A DNA stretch of 64,000 nt from assembly GCA_002314145.1 (NCBI GenBank), contig DCCG01000028.1, positions 1 through 64,000 on the forward strand, given 5' to 3'. Source of the DNA: Thalassolituus sp. UBA1087 (GTDB lineage: Bacteria > Pseudomonadota > Gammaproteobacteria > Pseudomonadales > Oceanobacteraceae). Numbering within the stretch: the first letter of the stretch is position 1; each line of letters opens with the position of its first letter. Below are positions 16,468 through 24,554 of the stretch, piece after piece. The position numbers and the translations under genes were made by a program. Under the pieces are notes generated by a model, which was not told the origin of the DNA, did no database searches, and saw nothing but the letters and a program-made list of their open reading frames with translations.

Positions 16468-17838
16468 ATGACTCAGCGTGTTGCAATTATTGGTGCCGGC
16501 CCCAGCGGTATGGCTCAACTCCGGGCTTTTCAGTCAGCGCAGGAAAAAGGCGCGGATATTCCCGAAATCGTGTGCTTCGAAAAACAAAGTGACTGGGGTG
16601 GCCAGTGGAATTACACCTGGCGTACCGGCATGGATGAAAACGGAGAACCTGTGCATACCAGTATGTATCGTTATCTCTGGTCCAATGGCCCGAAAGAGTG
16701 CCTGGAATTTGCCGACTATACCTTTGAAGAACACTTTGGCCGGCCCATTGCTTCCTACCCGCCCCGGGAGGTGCTCTGGGATTACATTAAAGGACGGGTG
16801 GAAAAAGCCGGAGTACGCAAATACATACGTTTCAGTACGCCGGTACGCCATATCGAGTTCAATGAAGAGACTGACAACTTCACTGTTACTGTACACGATC
16901 ACAATGAAGACAAAGTTTATTCAGAAGACTTTGATTATGTAGTGGTCTGCAGTGGTCATTTCTCTACGCCCAATGTACCGGAATACCCTGGTTTTGAAAG
17001 CTTTGGCGGGCGCGTATTACACGCCCATGATTTCCGCGATGCGCTGGAATTTAAAGACAAAGATATTCTGGTGGTAGGTTCCAGCTACTCTGCAGAAGAT
17101 ATTGGCTCGCAGTGCTACAAATACGGTGCGCGTTCCATAACCTCCTGCTATCGGTCAGAACCTATGGGTTTTGACTGGCCCGATAACTGGGAAGAGAAAC
17201 CCGCTCTGACCCATGTGGATGAAAATATGGCATTCTTCAGTGATGGCAGCAGCAAACATATTGATGCCATTATCCTGTGTACCGGCTATATCCACCACTT
17301 CCCGTTTCTGAATGATGACCTGCGACTGATAACGGATAACCGTCTGTGGCCGCTGGACCTGTATCAGGGTGTTGTCTGGGAAGATAACCCTAAACTCTTC
17401 TACATTGGTATGCAGGATCAGTGGTACAGCTTTAATATGTTTGATGCCCAGGCCTGGTTTGCCCGTGATGTGATGCTCGGACGCATCCCTCTGCCTTCCG
17501 CTGATGAGATGAAAGCCGACAGTGCACAATGGCGTATTAAAGAACTGAAGCTCGAAACCGCAAAAGAAATGTATGAATATCAGGGTGCTTATATTCTGCA
17601 TTTAATCAAGCAGACGGATTACCCGACCTTTGATATTGATGGTGTTAACCAGACATTCCTGGAATGGAAGCACCATAAAAAAGAAGACATTATGGGGTTC
17701 CGTAATCACTCTTACCGCTCGCTGATGACGGGTACTATGTCACCGCCACACCACACGCCCTGGCTGGACGCGCTGGATGACTCGCTGGAGGCATATCTTG
17801 CAGATGCAGAACCGGCCAGTAAGAAAGCCGCAGGCTGA
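16468..17838 (+). CDS. tmm: Trimethylamine monooxygenase (bacterial flavin-containing monooxygenase)
   Basis: Tmm oxidises trimethylamine to TMAO with NADPH and O2. The 456 residues match the known enzyme in length and in all key pieces: FAD motif GAGPSG at 9-14, [17 protein letters not shown], the FMO signature [13 protein letters not shown], the NADP motif [12 protein letters not shown], and the C-terminal [26 protein letters not shown] is 6 nt before the ATG at 16468; a TTG ten codons earlier is not favoured. It is the last gene of the plus-strand run after the double-PAS gene, with a 96-nt gap that might hold its own promoter. A short hairpin follows its stop. Confidence 0.95.
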   Translation: MTQRVAIIGAGPSGMAQLRAFQSAQEKGADIPEIVCFEKQSDWGGQWNYTWRTGMDENGEPVHTSMYRYLWSNGPKECLEFADYTFEEHFGRPIASYPPREVLWDYIKGRVEKAGVRKYIRFSTPVRHIEFNEETDNFTVTVHDHNEDKVYSEDFDYVVVCSGHFSTPNVPEYPGFESFGGRVLHAHDFRDALEFKDKDILVVGSSYSAEDIGSQCYKYGARSITSCYRSEPMGFDWPDNWEEKPALTHVDENMAFFSDGSSKHIDAIILCTGYIHHFPFLNDDLRLITDNRLWPLDLYQGVVWEDNPKLFYIGMQDQWYSFNMFDAQAWFARDVMLGRIPLPSADEMKADSAQWRIKELKLETAKEMYEYQGAYILHLIKQTDYPTFDIDGVNQTFLEWKHHKKEDIMGFRNHSYRSLMTGTMSPPHHTPWLDALDDSLEAYLADAEPASKKAAG

Positions 17839-17854
17839 TTGCCGGTGAGCAAAT

Positions 17855-17873
17855 CCGCCGCTCAGGCGGTTTT
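17855..17873 (+). terminator. Likely terminator after tmm
   Basis: CCGCC (17855-17859) pairs with GGCGG (17865-17869) and is followed by TTTT. It is short and overlaps the last codons of the convergent gene. Confidence 0.5.
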
Positions 17874-18521
17874 CTGTTCACCTTTCTGCTCACCTTTCTG
17901 TTCAGACCAGGCTTCGGCCTGGGTGCCGGTGCTGGCAATCTCTGCCAGCCCGGCTTCAATCATCGCCAGATAAGGCGCCAGCTTACCGATGCTGGCCTGT
18001 GCCAGCATAAAGGCTTCATCCCGGTCGCGTTTACGTATGTCGGCCAGGTCGCTGATCACCAGGTTGACCATCTTCAGCATGGTATCAATGCTCATCGCCA
18101 GCCAGATATCATTGTCGATCCACTTATCGATAAAATCGTGCAGGCGGCCGAAGCAGGCCTTCAGTAACGGGTAGCTGGTGTTGACTTCTTTACGTTTGCG
18201 GAACTGCAGGTATTTCTCAAAGGTAAACTCAGCATTGATGCGCGGCTGACTTAACGCCCGCTGATAGTGGTCAGCGTACCATTGGGCAATATCTTCAAAG
18301 GATGACACAAAAGAATCGCGCTGGTTAAGCATCATCAGCGGCTGCAGAATATCCACCACCACCTGATAGGTATTCACAATATCCAGCAGCAGGCTGTCGT
18401 ATTCACTGCGGAAACCCGGCATTGGAATCTCTTCACAGATAATAGCGTTAATACCCGCCAGCTCCTGCAGGGTTGCGGTAACTGTTGCACATTCCTTCAG
18501 CGCTTTAAATTCGTTTGCCAT
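17862..18521 (-). CDS. Hypothetical protein, helical, with Glu-Gln-Lys-Gly tail repeats
   Basis: A 219-residue soluble protein that I do not recognise. It looks mostly helical with aromatic-rich pieces (FEDIAQWYADHYQRAL, FGRLHDFIDKWIDNDIWLAM). The C-terminus ends in a small repeat (EQKGEQKGEQK), which DNA slippage could extend. The ATG at 18521 has GGAG 7 nt upstream; the longer open frame to 18710 would add an unlikely hydrophobic start. It converges on tmm. No function is proposed. Confidence 0.65.
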   Translation of the reverse strand: MANEFKALKECATVTATLQELAGINAIICEEIPMPGFRSEYDSLLLDIVNTYQVVVDILQPLMMLNQRDSFVSSFEDIAQWYADHYQRALSQPRINAEFTFEKYLQFRKRKEVNTSYPLLKACFGRLHDFIDKWIDNDIWLAMSIDTMLKMVNLVISDLADIRKRDRDEAFMLAQASIGKLAPYLAMIEAGLAEIASTGTQAEAWSEQKGEQKGEQKTA

Positions 18522-18578
18522 CACGTATCTCCGGTGAATCATCCAGCTTACAGTATGCCTGAGAGGATGTTCTGCAAA

Positions 18579-18599
18579 ATTCAGTCCCGGCGACTGAAT
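18579..18599. repeat. 8-bp inverted repeat with 5-nt loop
   Basis: ATTCAGTC (18579-18586) pairs exactly with GACTGAAT (18592-18599). It lies 58 bp upstream of the minus-strand hypothetical gene's start, in a position suited to an operator or leader hairpin. A second, wider inverted repeat (GTCTGGCT near 18726, AGCCAGAC near 18789) precedes the DUF1508 gene. Confidence 0.4.
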
Positions 18600-18817
18600 G
18601 CTGTTCGGCCTGCTTAACGCCGCTGTATCTGCTGCTTTATGTACCGAATACTGCAAAATACCTGTCGGGATCAGCACAAAAAAACAGAGGCCGGCTAAAA
18701 AAACGTACAAAAACAGTCAGTTAATGTCTGGCTCAGGCTTTGCAAACTCAATAGAAGGAGAGCAAAGCAGATAAAAAATAGCCACTCAGCCAGACAAACC
18801 ATAACGAGGAGCCGCTT

Positions 18818-19150
18818 ATGCCTGGTACATTCAGAGTTGTCACCGAAAACGAAGGTTTTTTTCAGTTTGAGTACCTCAACCCGAAAGGCGAACTGCTGAT
18901 GACCAGCCCGGCCTTTGAAGGCAAAGAAATGATTGATAAAGCCATTCAGGATACCCGCGTCGGTTCCATGATGAGCCAGTTTATAGCCAAAGGGCAGACG
19001 GCAGATGGCGGCCTGTTTTTTATGATTAAAGATTCCGGCGGCCTGCCGGTGGCGCGCAGCATCCTGTTCAGTGATGAGATGTTATTTAACAACGCCCTGC
19101 ATACCGTACGCGATGACGCCTGTATCGCCGCCGTGGATTATGCCAGCTGA
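18818..19150 (+). CDS. DUF1508 (YegP-like) protein
   Basis: A 110-residue small protein of the UPF0339/DUF1508 type. It has the pattern FRVVTENEGFFQFEYLNPKGELLMTSPAF, although the usual second copy of the domain is much altered (QTADGGLFFMIKDSGGLPVARS). GAGGAG precedes the ATG by 6 nt. The family has no firm function; members are small, soluble and often found near stress genes. The end of the gene overlaps the start of the AlkB-like gene by 11 nt, so the pair is probably cotranscribed. Confidence 0.7.
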   Translation: MPGTFRVVTENEGFFQFEYLNPKGELLMTSPAFEGKEMIDKAIQDTRVGSMMSQFIAKGQTADGGLFFMIKDSGGLPVARSILFSDEMLFNNALHTVRDDACIAAVDYAS

Positions 19151-19817
19151 AACATGCTCTGTTCGTGAAGTATATGAAGTTGTGGAGGCAGTACAGCCTG
19201 CTGCCCGCCGGGAACAGCTGCCTCAACAGCTGAGCCAACGGATAACACTACAGCAGGGTTTTCTCTCCCCTGCTGACAGTGAATGCTTCTTTAACGAATT
19301 ACTGCACCATCACCCGTGGCCACCACAGGATTATGAAGTCTATGGTCGCCGCTTTATTCTGCCGCGCCAGCAGACCTGGCACGCCGATGCGGGGATTATT
19401 TATTCCTGGTCGGATAATCTGCTCGAATCGCGCCCCTGGACACCTCTGCTGCAGACCCTGCGGGAAAAAGTACAACAGGCAACGGGTGAGCGCTTTAATG
19501 CCGTACTGGTGAACCTGTACCGTAATGGTCAAGACTATGTTGACTGGCACACGGACGACGATAAAGAGATGGGTGACAATGCCGTTATCGCTTCGCTCTC
19601 GTTAGGTGCCACACGGGCATTCAGCATACGTAGATTCAATACTCCAGAACAGCAACAGAATATTATGCTCACCAGCGGCACCCTGCTGGTGATGCAGGCC
19701 GGATTCCAGCAGGTATATGAGCATGCGGTGCTGCCTGACGACACCACCCAACCAAGAATTAACTTAACCTTCCGCTACGTCTGTCGGCAGAATTCCGCCA
19801 CCAGAAGACGCCGGTAA
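19140..19817 (+). CDS. AlkB-type 2-oxoglutarate/Fe(II)-dependent dioxygenase (alkylated nucleic acid repair)
   Basis: A 225-residue protein of the ALKBH2/3-like group. It shows the metal ligands His and Asp in DWHTDDD, the second His in YEHAVLP, and the 2-oxoglutarate-binding Arg pair in RINLTFRYV. NLYRNGQDYVDWH and SLSLGATRAFSIRR are typical. The enzyme removes methyl groups from damaged bases as formaldehyde. The ATG at 19140 overlaps the upstream stop; several other starts are possible. Repair of methylation damage beside a methylamine-degrading locus is suggestive, but the gene is common and the link is only an inference. Confidence 0.88.
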   Translation: MPAETCSVREVYEVVEAVQPAARREQLPQQLSQRITLQQGFLSPADSECFFNELLHHHPWPPQDYEVYGRRFILPRQQTWHADAGIIYSWSDNLLESRPWTPLLQTLREKVQQATGERFNAVLVNLYRNGQDYVDWHTDDDKEMGDNAVIASLSLGATRAFSIRRFNTPEQQQNIMLTSGTLLVMQAGFQQVYEHAVLPDDTTQPRINLTFRYVCRQNSATRRRR

Positions 19818-19933
19818 CCGATCACCAGCCACAACGAATTTTATAAAACCTGAGCGATACGGACCATTGGTCGCTTCCTGTTAACACCCCGTACGGAAAC
19901 CTGATCCGCCATCGGGAAGCACGAGAAACGACC

Positions 19934-20638
19934 ATGAGTACTACAGAAAAAGACTGTCCGCCTGTGAACACCGACCCTTCACAGGATAATTTATTATGGC
20001 TTGAACTCTGGCGCGGGCATCAGACTGATTTTCATCAGAGTGAGGTAAACCCGCTACTTTCACGTTTCTGGCGTCCGCCAGAGAATGGACGGGACAGCCA
20101 TGTACTGGTGCCTTTGTGCGGTAAAAGTCTGGATATGCTTTGGCTGGCAGCGCAGGGGCACCGCGTCACCGGCGTTGAAATCAGTCCGGTCGCAGTAAAA
20201 GCTTTTTTTAAAGAAAATAACCTGAAAGCCAAAAAAAGCCGCCAAGGAAATTTTACCTGCTGGCGGTGCGGGCCAATAAGTATCCTGTGCGGTGATTTTT
20301 TCGGGCTGAAAAAACATCAGCTGGGGAAAATAGACCGGGTCTTTGACCGTGCGGCGCTGACCGCGTTACCGCAAAGTATCCGCGATCAGTACGTCGGCCA
20401 CCTGGCCAGGTTAATAGATCATTCTACCCATGTTTTTTTATTGACCACCGAAGATATCGGAAACAGTGATCCTCAGCGCAGCGATTGTGTGGACCCGGAA
20501 CTACTGGGCCTGTATACGCCTCAGTTCGATATCAGCCTGACGCACACGGAATCCGCCGGTACAACAGCGGCGGTGGGTACAGAGCAGGCTTTTCATACCG
20601 AACATAAAGTATATCAGCTTGAACTCAGCGGCTCTTAA
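19934..20638 (+). CDS. tpm: Thiopurine S-methyltransferase (TPMT family)
   Basis: A 234-residue SAM-dependent methyltransferase. WLELWRGHQTDFHQSEVNPLL, VLVPLCGKSLDMLWLAAQGHRVTGVEIS (SAM-binding) and DRVFDRAALTALP are family signatures. Bacterial members methylate thiopurines, selenite and tellurite compounds. The central lysine-rich stretch KAKKSRQGNFTCWRCGP is slightly unusual. ACGAGAAACG upstream of the ATG is a weak site. The gene converges on flavodoxin across 32 nt. Confidence 0.9.
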   Translation: MSTTEKDCPPVNTDPSQDNLLWLELWRGHQTDFHQSEVNPLLSRFWRPPENGRDSHVLVPLCGKSLDMLWLAAQGHRVTGVEISPVAVKAFFKENNLKAKKSRQGNFTCWRCGPISILCGDFFGLKKHQLGKIDRVFDRAALTALPQSIRDQYVGHLARLIDHSTHVFLLTTEDIGNSDPQRSDCVDPELLGLYTPQFDISLTHTESAGTTAAVGTEQAFHTEHKVYQLELSGS

Positions 20639-20670
20639 TACGGGTTTGCACAAAGTATTTATACCTGCAC

Positions 20671-21225
20671 TTATAACTGTAAACCAAGACGCCCGGCCAA
20701 CGCAGGTTTCACCTGCTCAACCCATTGCTTCAGGCGCTCGTCGGTGTGCATTCCCTGCGTACGCTGATCAATAATAAGACCGACAAAACGGCCATCCACC
20801 ACAGACGCAGAAAAATTAAAGCTGTAGCCTTCCAGCGGCCAGTCACCGATCATCTCAGCCCCTAACCCTTTAAAAAAGTTATACAGCGCTGCCAGAGAGC
20901 TGGCGAAACGGTCGCTGTATCGTTCCTGTGCGCCCAGCCCGAACATAGCGATGGTTTTGCCGGTTAAATCCGGTGTGCCGAAGGTCTGCAGAAATTCAGC
21001 CCAGTTGCTCTCCAGACAGCCCACATCTTTACCCGGAATGTCGCCTTCGCCATAACTCGGCGTACCGAGAATCAGTACATCGTACTGCAGCAGGTCGTCA
21101 GGGCTGATACGGTTTACGTTAACGGGTTTTTCTGCGATATCGTCACCCAGCAGTTTGTACATTTTTTTAGCCACCAGGCGGGTGGTGCCGGTTTCCGTTC
21201 CGAAAAACATTCCGATTTTATTCAT
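20671..21225 (-). CDS. Flavodoxin (long-chain)
   Basis: A 184-residue FMN electron carrier. It has the phosphate-binding loop GTETGTTRLVAKKM at the N-terminus, GTPSYGEGD for the isoalloxazine ring and GLGAQERYSDRFA. The length and the insertion in the last strand make it a long-chain FldA/NifF-like flavodoxin. The ATG at 21225 with AGGGA upstream is preferred over TTG at 21231. It could supply electrons to oxygenases or sulfur and cofactor enzymes; no partner reductase is adjacent. Confidence 0.92.
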   Translation of the reverse strand: MNKIGMFFGTETGTTRLVAKKMYKLLGDDIAEKPVNVNRISPDDLLQYDVLILGTPSYGEGDIPGKDVGCLESNWAEFLQTFGTPDLTGKTIAMFGLGAQERYSDRFASSLAALYNFFKGLGAEMIGDWPLEGYSFNFSASVVDGRFVGLIIDQRTQGMHTDERLKQWVEQVKPALAGRLGLQL

Positions 21226-21282
21226 GCGCAATTCCCTGAATGCTTTTTATGATTTTTCTGCGTTGATCCCTTAATATCAGAA

Positions 21283-21714
21283 TCAACCTTCCAGGCGGTA
21301 TTCCCCGGCGTCCATAATGCCTTCAAAGATACTGCTCAGCCGGTGGGCGGTAATCATGCAACCCGGCTCACTGCCGCGTGGCATAATATCCAGTACGATA
21401 TCCTGCTCGATTAACGCCGGAATCTCTTCGTCGATAAAGTATTCCAGTGCAACAGAGGCCGGACGACAGTCGGTCCAGGTGTCCAGCGCCGCATCCATCG
21501 CATAATGCCGATAACACCAGGCAGGCAGGATCCGTTGCGCCGCGGGGAAACCTTTGCTGTCTTGCGGTAAAGCACGGCTGAACCAGACGGCTCCCTGCTT
21601 CAGCCCCCAGAATTCTTCTGTCTCAAACACGCGCATAAGAAAGTAATCCAGCCGTTCGCCATCAGACAGTGACGGCAGCGCGGCTATTTCACTGGGGTAA
21701 GCTTGAAAACGCAT
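21283..21714 (-). CDS. DUF2750-type protein
   Basis: A 143-residue cytoplasmic protein resembling the DUF2750 family, with the start ERLDYFLMRVFETEEFWGLKQGAVWFSR and the segment LPAWCYRHYAM. The function is unknown. It is 57 nt upstream of flavodoxin on the same strand, so cotranscription is possible. The gap upstream (21715-21984) contains a GATCTGT-ACAGATC-type inverted repeat near 21751-21767 and no gene. Confidence 0.65.
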   Translation of the reverse strand: MRFQAYPSEIAALPSLSDGERLDYFLMRVFETEEFWGLKQGAVWFSRALPQDSKGFPAAQRILPAWCYRHYAMDAALDTWTDCRPASVALEYFIDEEIPALIEQDIVLDIMPRGSEPGCMITAHRLSSIFEGIMDAGEYRLEG

Positions 21715-21938
21715 ACAGACTCCAAAGACAGGGCAACAGACGTGATCTGTTCAGTACACAGATCACCGGGGTTTATCCATCGGGTTCTTTCTGCCTGACT
21801 CTGTTGCAAAAGCGGAGCCACCGGTAGCCCACCGGAATGATGTTAAAAAACCTTTAAATATCAATAAGCTGGAGAGTTGACTGGCGATAAAGGGGGAAGA
21901 GTGAGTTGGTCGTCTGCTGACGGTGTGGATTTTGTTGT

Positions 21939-21966
21939 GGCTTTTGTCGCAGCTGCGACAAAAGCC
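21939..21966. repeat. 28-bp perfect palindrome after the chemoreceptor gene
   Basis: GGCTTTTGTCGCAG (21939-21952) is followed directly by its exact reverse complement (21953-21966). It starts 18 nt past the chemoreceptor stop. As RNA it would form a 12-bp stem with an AGCT loop, but no T run follows on the minus strand. It may be a transcript end that needs no T run, or a DNA dyad. Confidence 0.7.
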
Positions 21967-21984
21967 GGTAGTGTAGGCAGGCGG

Positions 21985-23676
21985 TCAGACTTTGTAGCGG
22001 CGAACCAGATTATCCATCTGCTGCGCCAGTTCGTTCAGCTGATGGGTGGTTTCATCCGCCCGCGATGTTGCCTCCGCCGTCTGTTCTGAGATACGCACAA
22101 TCTCGTGCACATTCTGATTAATACTTTCCGAGACATTGGTCTGCTCTTCAGCAGCGGTGGCAATCTGCGAATTCATATCGGTAATGGTTCCCACCGATTG
22201 CTGAATTTCATGCAGCGCTGTATCAATCTGGCTGGTTTCAGAAGCTGCGGTTTCACTCTGTTCATTGATATTGCCGATCAGGCGTACGGCATTAGCGGCG
22301 CCCTTCTGCAACTGTTCAATGGTGGCCTGAATTTCTTCTGTACTCTGCTGCGTGCGACTGGCCAGAGTGCGTACCTCATCCGCCACCACCGCAAAGCCTC
22401 TTCCGGCTTCACCGGCACGGGCTGCTTCAATTGCAGCATTCAGTGCCAGCAGGTTGGTCTGCTCGGCAATGGCACGAATCACTTCCAGTACTGAGTCAAT
22501 CTGGCGCGAGTCACTGCTGAGCTGTTCAATGCCTTTAACACCTTCATCCACCTGGGAGGACAATCCGTTCATGACGGATACTGCGTGCTGTACCAGCCCC
22601 TGTGCATCATGTACCTGCTCATTGGCGCCACCGGCCGCTTTTGAAGCTTCTGCGGCATTGCCCGCCACCTGTTGTGCAGCGGCGGTCATTTCGTACATGG
22701 CGGTGGCAACCTGATCGCTTTCATCTTTCTGCTTCACCACGCCCTGAGACGCACCTTCCATCATCACTTTCAGACTGCTGGCCGAGTCAAACAATGTTTT
22801 TGTGGACGAACGTACGCTGGATACCAGTTCATGGACCTGATCCGCGAAAATATTGAATGCTTTGGCTAACTGACCCACTTCATCATGGCTGTTTACCTCC
22901 AGCCGCGCCGTCAGGTCGCCGTCGCCTTCAGCGATACTGTTCATCGCCTTCACCGCAGATACCAGCGGACCAACGATACTGCGCACCACGACCAGTGCCA
23001 GGACCAGCACAATCCCCAGAGCAATGGCAGCAGCAATCACGGAGGCGGTTAATGAGTGTGTCAGAGAGCGGCTGATGCTGCTTTCCATATCAGCAATTTC
23101 CTGATCCAGGCTGTCAATCCAGAAACCACTGCCGATCATCAGGTTGAGTTCCGGAATTAATTCACCATACCCCAGCTTTTTGGCATTGATGCCCTCTGCG
23201 TTTTTCCAGCGATAATGAACAAAGCCACCGCCGTTCTTTGCCTGTTTAACCAGCTCACGGATCAGAAGCACACCGTCGGGGTCTTTAAAATCCCACAGAT
23301 TTTTACCTTCCAGTTCCGGCTTCAAGCCGTGAACCACTACTTCGCCATCGGTCGTGTAAAGAAAAAAGTAGCCTTCGCTGCCTGAGTCATTAAAGCGCAT
23401 GGGTCGCAGAATCTTTTTGACTTCCTCTACGACCTGCTGTTTGCCCATGGCAGGCTTATTTTTAAGTAGCTCAGTAACAGAAGTTTTAGCCACACTGACG
23501 TAGTTGCGGATTTCATTCTGCATCCGTTCTTCCATATCGGATGAGAAATTATTAACCGTCTGCCGGCCACTTTCATTGGCCTGATATAAATTCAGAGCAA
23601 CCAGAAATACGGTGACCAGCGCGGTCGGAATAATGGCCAGGAGCAGGACTTTAAAGCGGATGGTAAGATTTTTCAC
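21985..23676 (-). CDS. Methyl-accepting chemotaxis protein with a single Cache (sCache_2-like) sensor
   Basis: A 563-residue chemoreceptor. TM1 spans about 11-30. The periplasmic Cache domain (about 35-190) has [21 protein letters not shown] and [13 protein letters not shown]2 is 207-232, followed by HAMP (with [15 protein letters not shown]) and a signalling domain whose hairpin tip is [20 protein letters not shown]. The start is GTG at 23676; there is no better in-frame ATG. sCache_2 receptors usually bind small organic acids or amines. It sits between the tmm and gmaS halves of the methylamine region, so attraction to a methylated amine or TMAO is possible but unproven. No C-terminal receptor-methylase pentapeptide is seen. 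Confidence 0.93.
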   Translation of the reverse strand: MKNLTIRFKVLLLAIIPTALVTVFLVALNLYQANESGRQTVNNFSSDMEERMQNEIRNYVSVAKTSVTELLKNKPAMGKQQVVEEVKKILRPMRFNDSGSEGYFFLYTTDGEVVVHGLKPELEGKNLWDFKDPDGVLLIRELVKQAKNGGGFVHYRWKNAEGINAKKLGYGELIPELNLMIGSGFWIDSLDQEIADMESSISRSLTHSLTASVIAAAIALGIVLVLALVVVRSIVGPLVSAVKAMNSIAEGDGDLTARLEVNSHDEVGQLAKAFNIFADQVHELVSSVRSSTKTLFDSASSLKVMMEGASQGVVKQKDESDQVATAMYEMTAAAQQVAGNAAEASKAAGGANEQVHDAQGLVQHAVSVMNGLSSQVDEGVKGIEQLSSDSRQIDSVLEVIRAIAEQTNLLALNAAIEAARAGEAGRGFAVVADEVRTLASRTQQSTEEIQATIEQLQKGAANAVRLIGNINEQSETAASETSQIDTALHEIQQSVGTITDMNSQIATAAEEQTNVSESINQNVHEIVRISEQTAEATSRADETTHQLNELAQQMDNLVRRYKV

Positions 23677-23728
23677 GGCTGAATAACCTGATGTGTCGTT
23701 ATTTTCCAGCCTAGCAAAGAAGCATTAG

Positions 23729-23760
23729 ATTACAATTTGTACAGATACAAAAATTGTAAT
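23729..23760. repeat. AT-rich 10-bp inverted repeat upstream of the chemoreceptor gene
   Basis: ATTACAATTT (23729-23738) and AAATTGTAAT (23751-23760) are exact reverse complements with a 12-nt spacer. They lie in the 192-bp gap between the chemoreceptor start and the end of mgdD, and could be an operator. A second hairpin (AACGGCG/CGCCGTT, 23810-23835) may end the mgd transcript. Confidence 0.45.
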
Positions 23761-23868
23761 AACAAATTACATAATAAAAGCATCTGGAAACATCAGCGCG
23801 TTAACCATTAACGGCGCCCGGGGTGGGACGCCGTTATCGGTGCTGACGCACCAAAAAGTTATCCGTGT

Positions 23869-24552
23869 TTATATGCCAAAAGCACGCACCCCCACCGGAG
23901 CACCGGAAAATTCAGCCATGGCATCCTGCAGAACATCCCACAGATAAGCGTGATAACCGGCATCAAACAACAGCGAAAAAACGTCTGTGCCGGCAACCTG
24001 ATGGTGAACAACAATGGCGTTAATTCTTGCCACCGATGTCTGAGCAACAGACCCGGGCGGAAAACTTTGCGCACGCATATCCACGCCGCAGAGCTTCGCC
24101 ATGACGCCAGCACAGTGGTCGCCACTGAGCATCAGCCAGGCATGGCTGTCCTGACAAAACAACGGATAACAATCGGACCCCGGCGATGGCTGTCGGGCCG
24201 CCTCCGTTACTGCAGTACCCATATCCTGCAGGCTACCCAATACCCAGAACTCAGTACGGCTTAAACGCACCAGGGTCTCGCCGCTGTCTTTGGTGAGCGC
24301 CTGATTGGGGTTTTCCGGCACAGGATAGCCAAGGCTCTGCAGATGCTCAGCCGCCGTTTTACCCCGCCAGCCGGTGCGGATAACCGGCGTCAGATCACAG
24401 AGTCCACAGTTTCTGGCCTGCTCACTGTCATCGGCGCTATAGCTGGCGGCAATGGCCGATTCCGGGGTACTGAGAAATTCAGCATCGGCTATTTTACGGT
24501 ACAGTCCGCTGCGCGCCAGGGTATCACCCGGTGTTACCATGGTATCAGTCAT
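23869..24552 (-). CDS. mgdD: N-methylglutamate dehydrogenase subunit D (sarcosine oxidase gamma-like)
   Basis: A 227-residue protein of the sarcosine-oxidase gamma family, related to the GcvT fold. It has CGLCDLTPVIRTGWRGKTAAEHLQ and LFDAGYHAYLWDVLQDAM. It completes the four-subunit dehydrogenase that oxidises N-methylglutamate to glutamate and methylene-tetrahydrofolate. The ATG at 24552 lies 2 nt after the mgdC stop, with AGGAG 8 nt upstream inside mgdC. A GTG two codons earlier is a weaker start. It is the last gene of the gmaS operon. Family sequences are poorly conserved, so context carries much of the assignment. Confidence 0.82.
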   Translation of the reverse strand: MTDTMVTPGDTLARSGLYRKIADAEFLSTPESAIAASYSADDSEQARNCGLCDLTPVIRTGWRGKTAAEHLQSLGYPVPENPNQALTKDSGETLVRLSRTEFWVLGSLQDMGTAVTEAARQPSPGSDCYPLFCQDSHAWLMLSGDHCAGVMAKLCGVDMRAQSFPPGSVAQTSVARINAIVVHHQVAGTDVFSLLFDAGYHAYLWDVLQDAMAEFSGAPVGVRAFGI

Positions 24553-24554
24553 AT

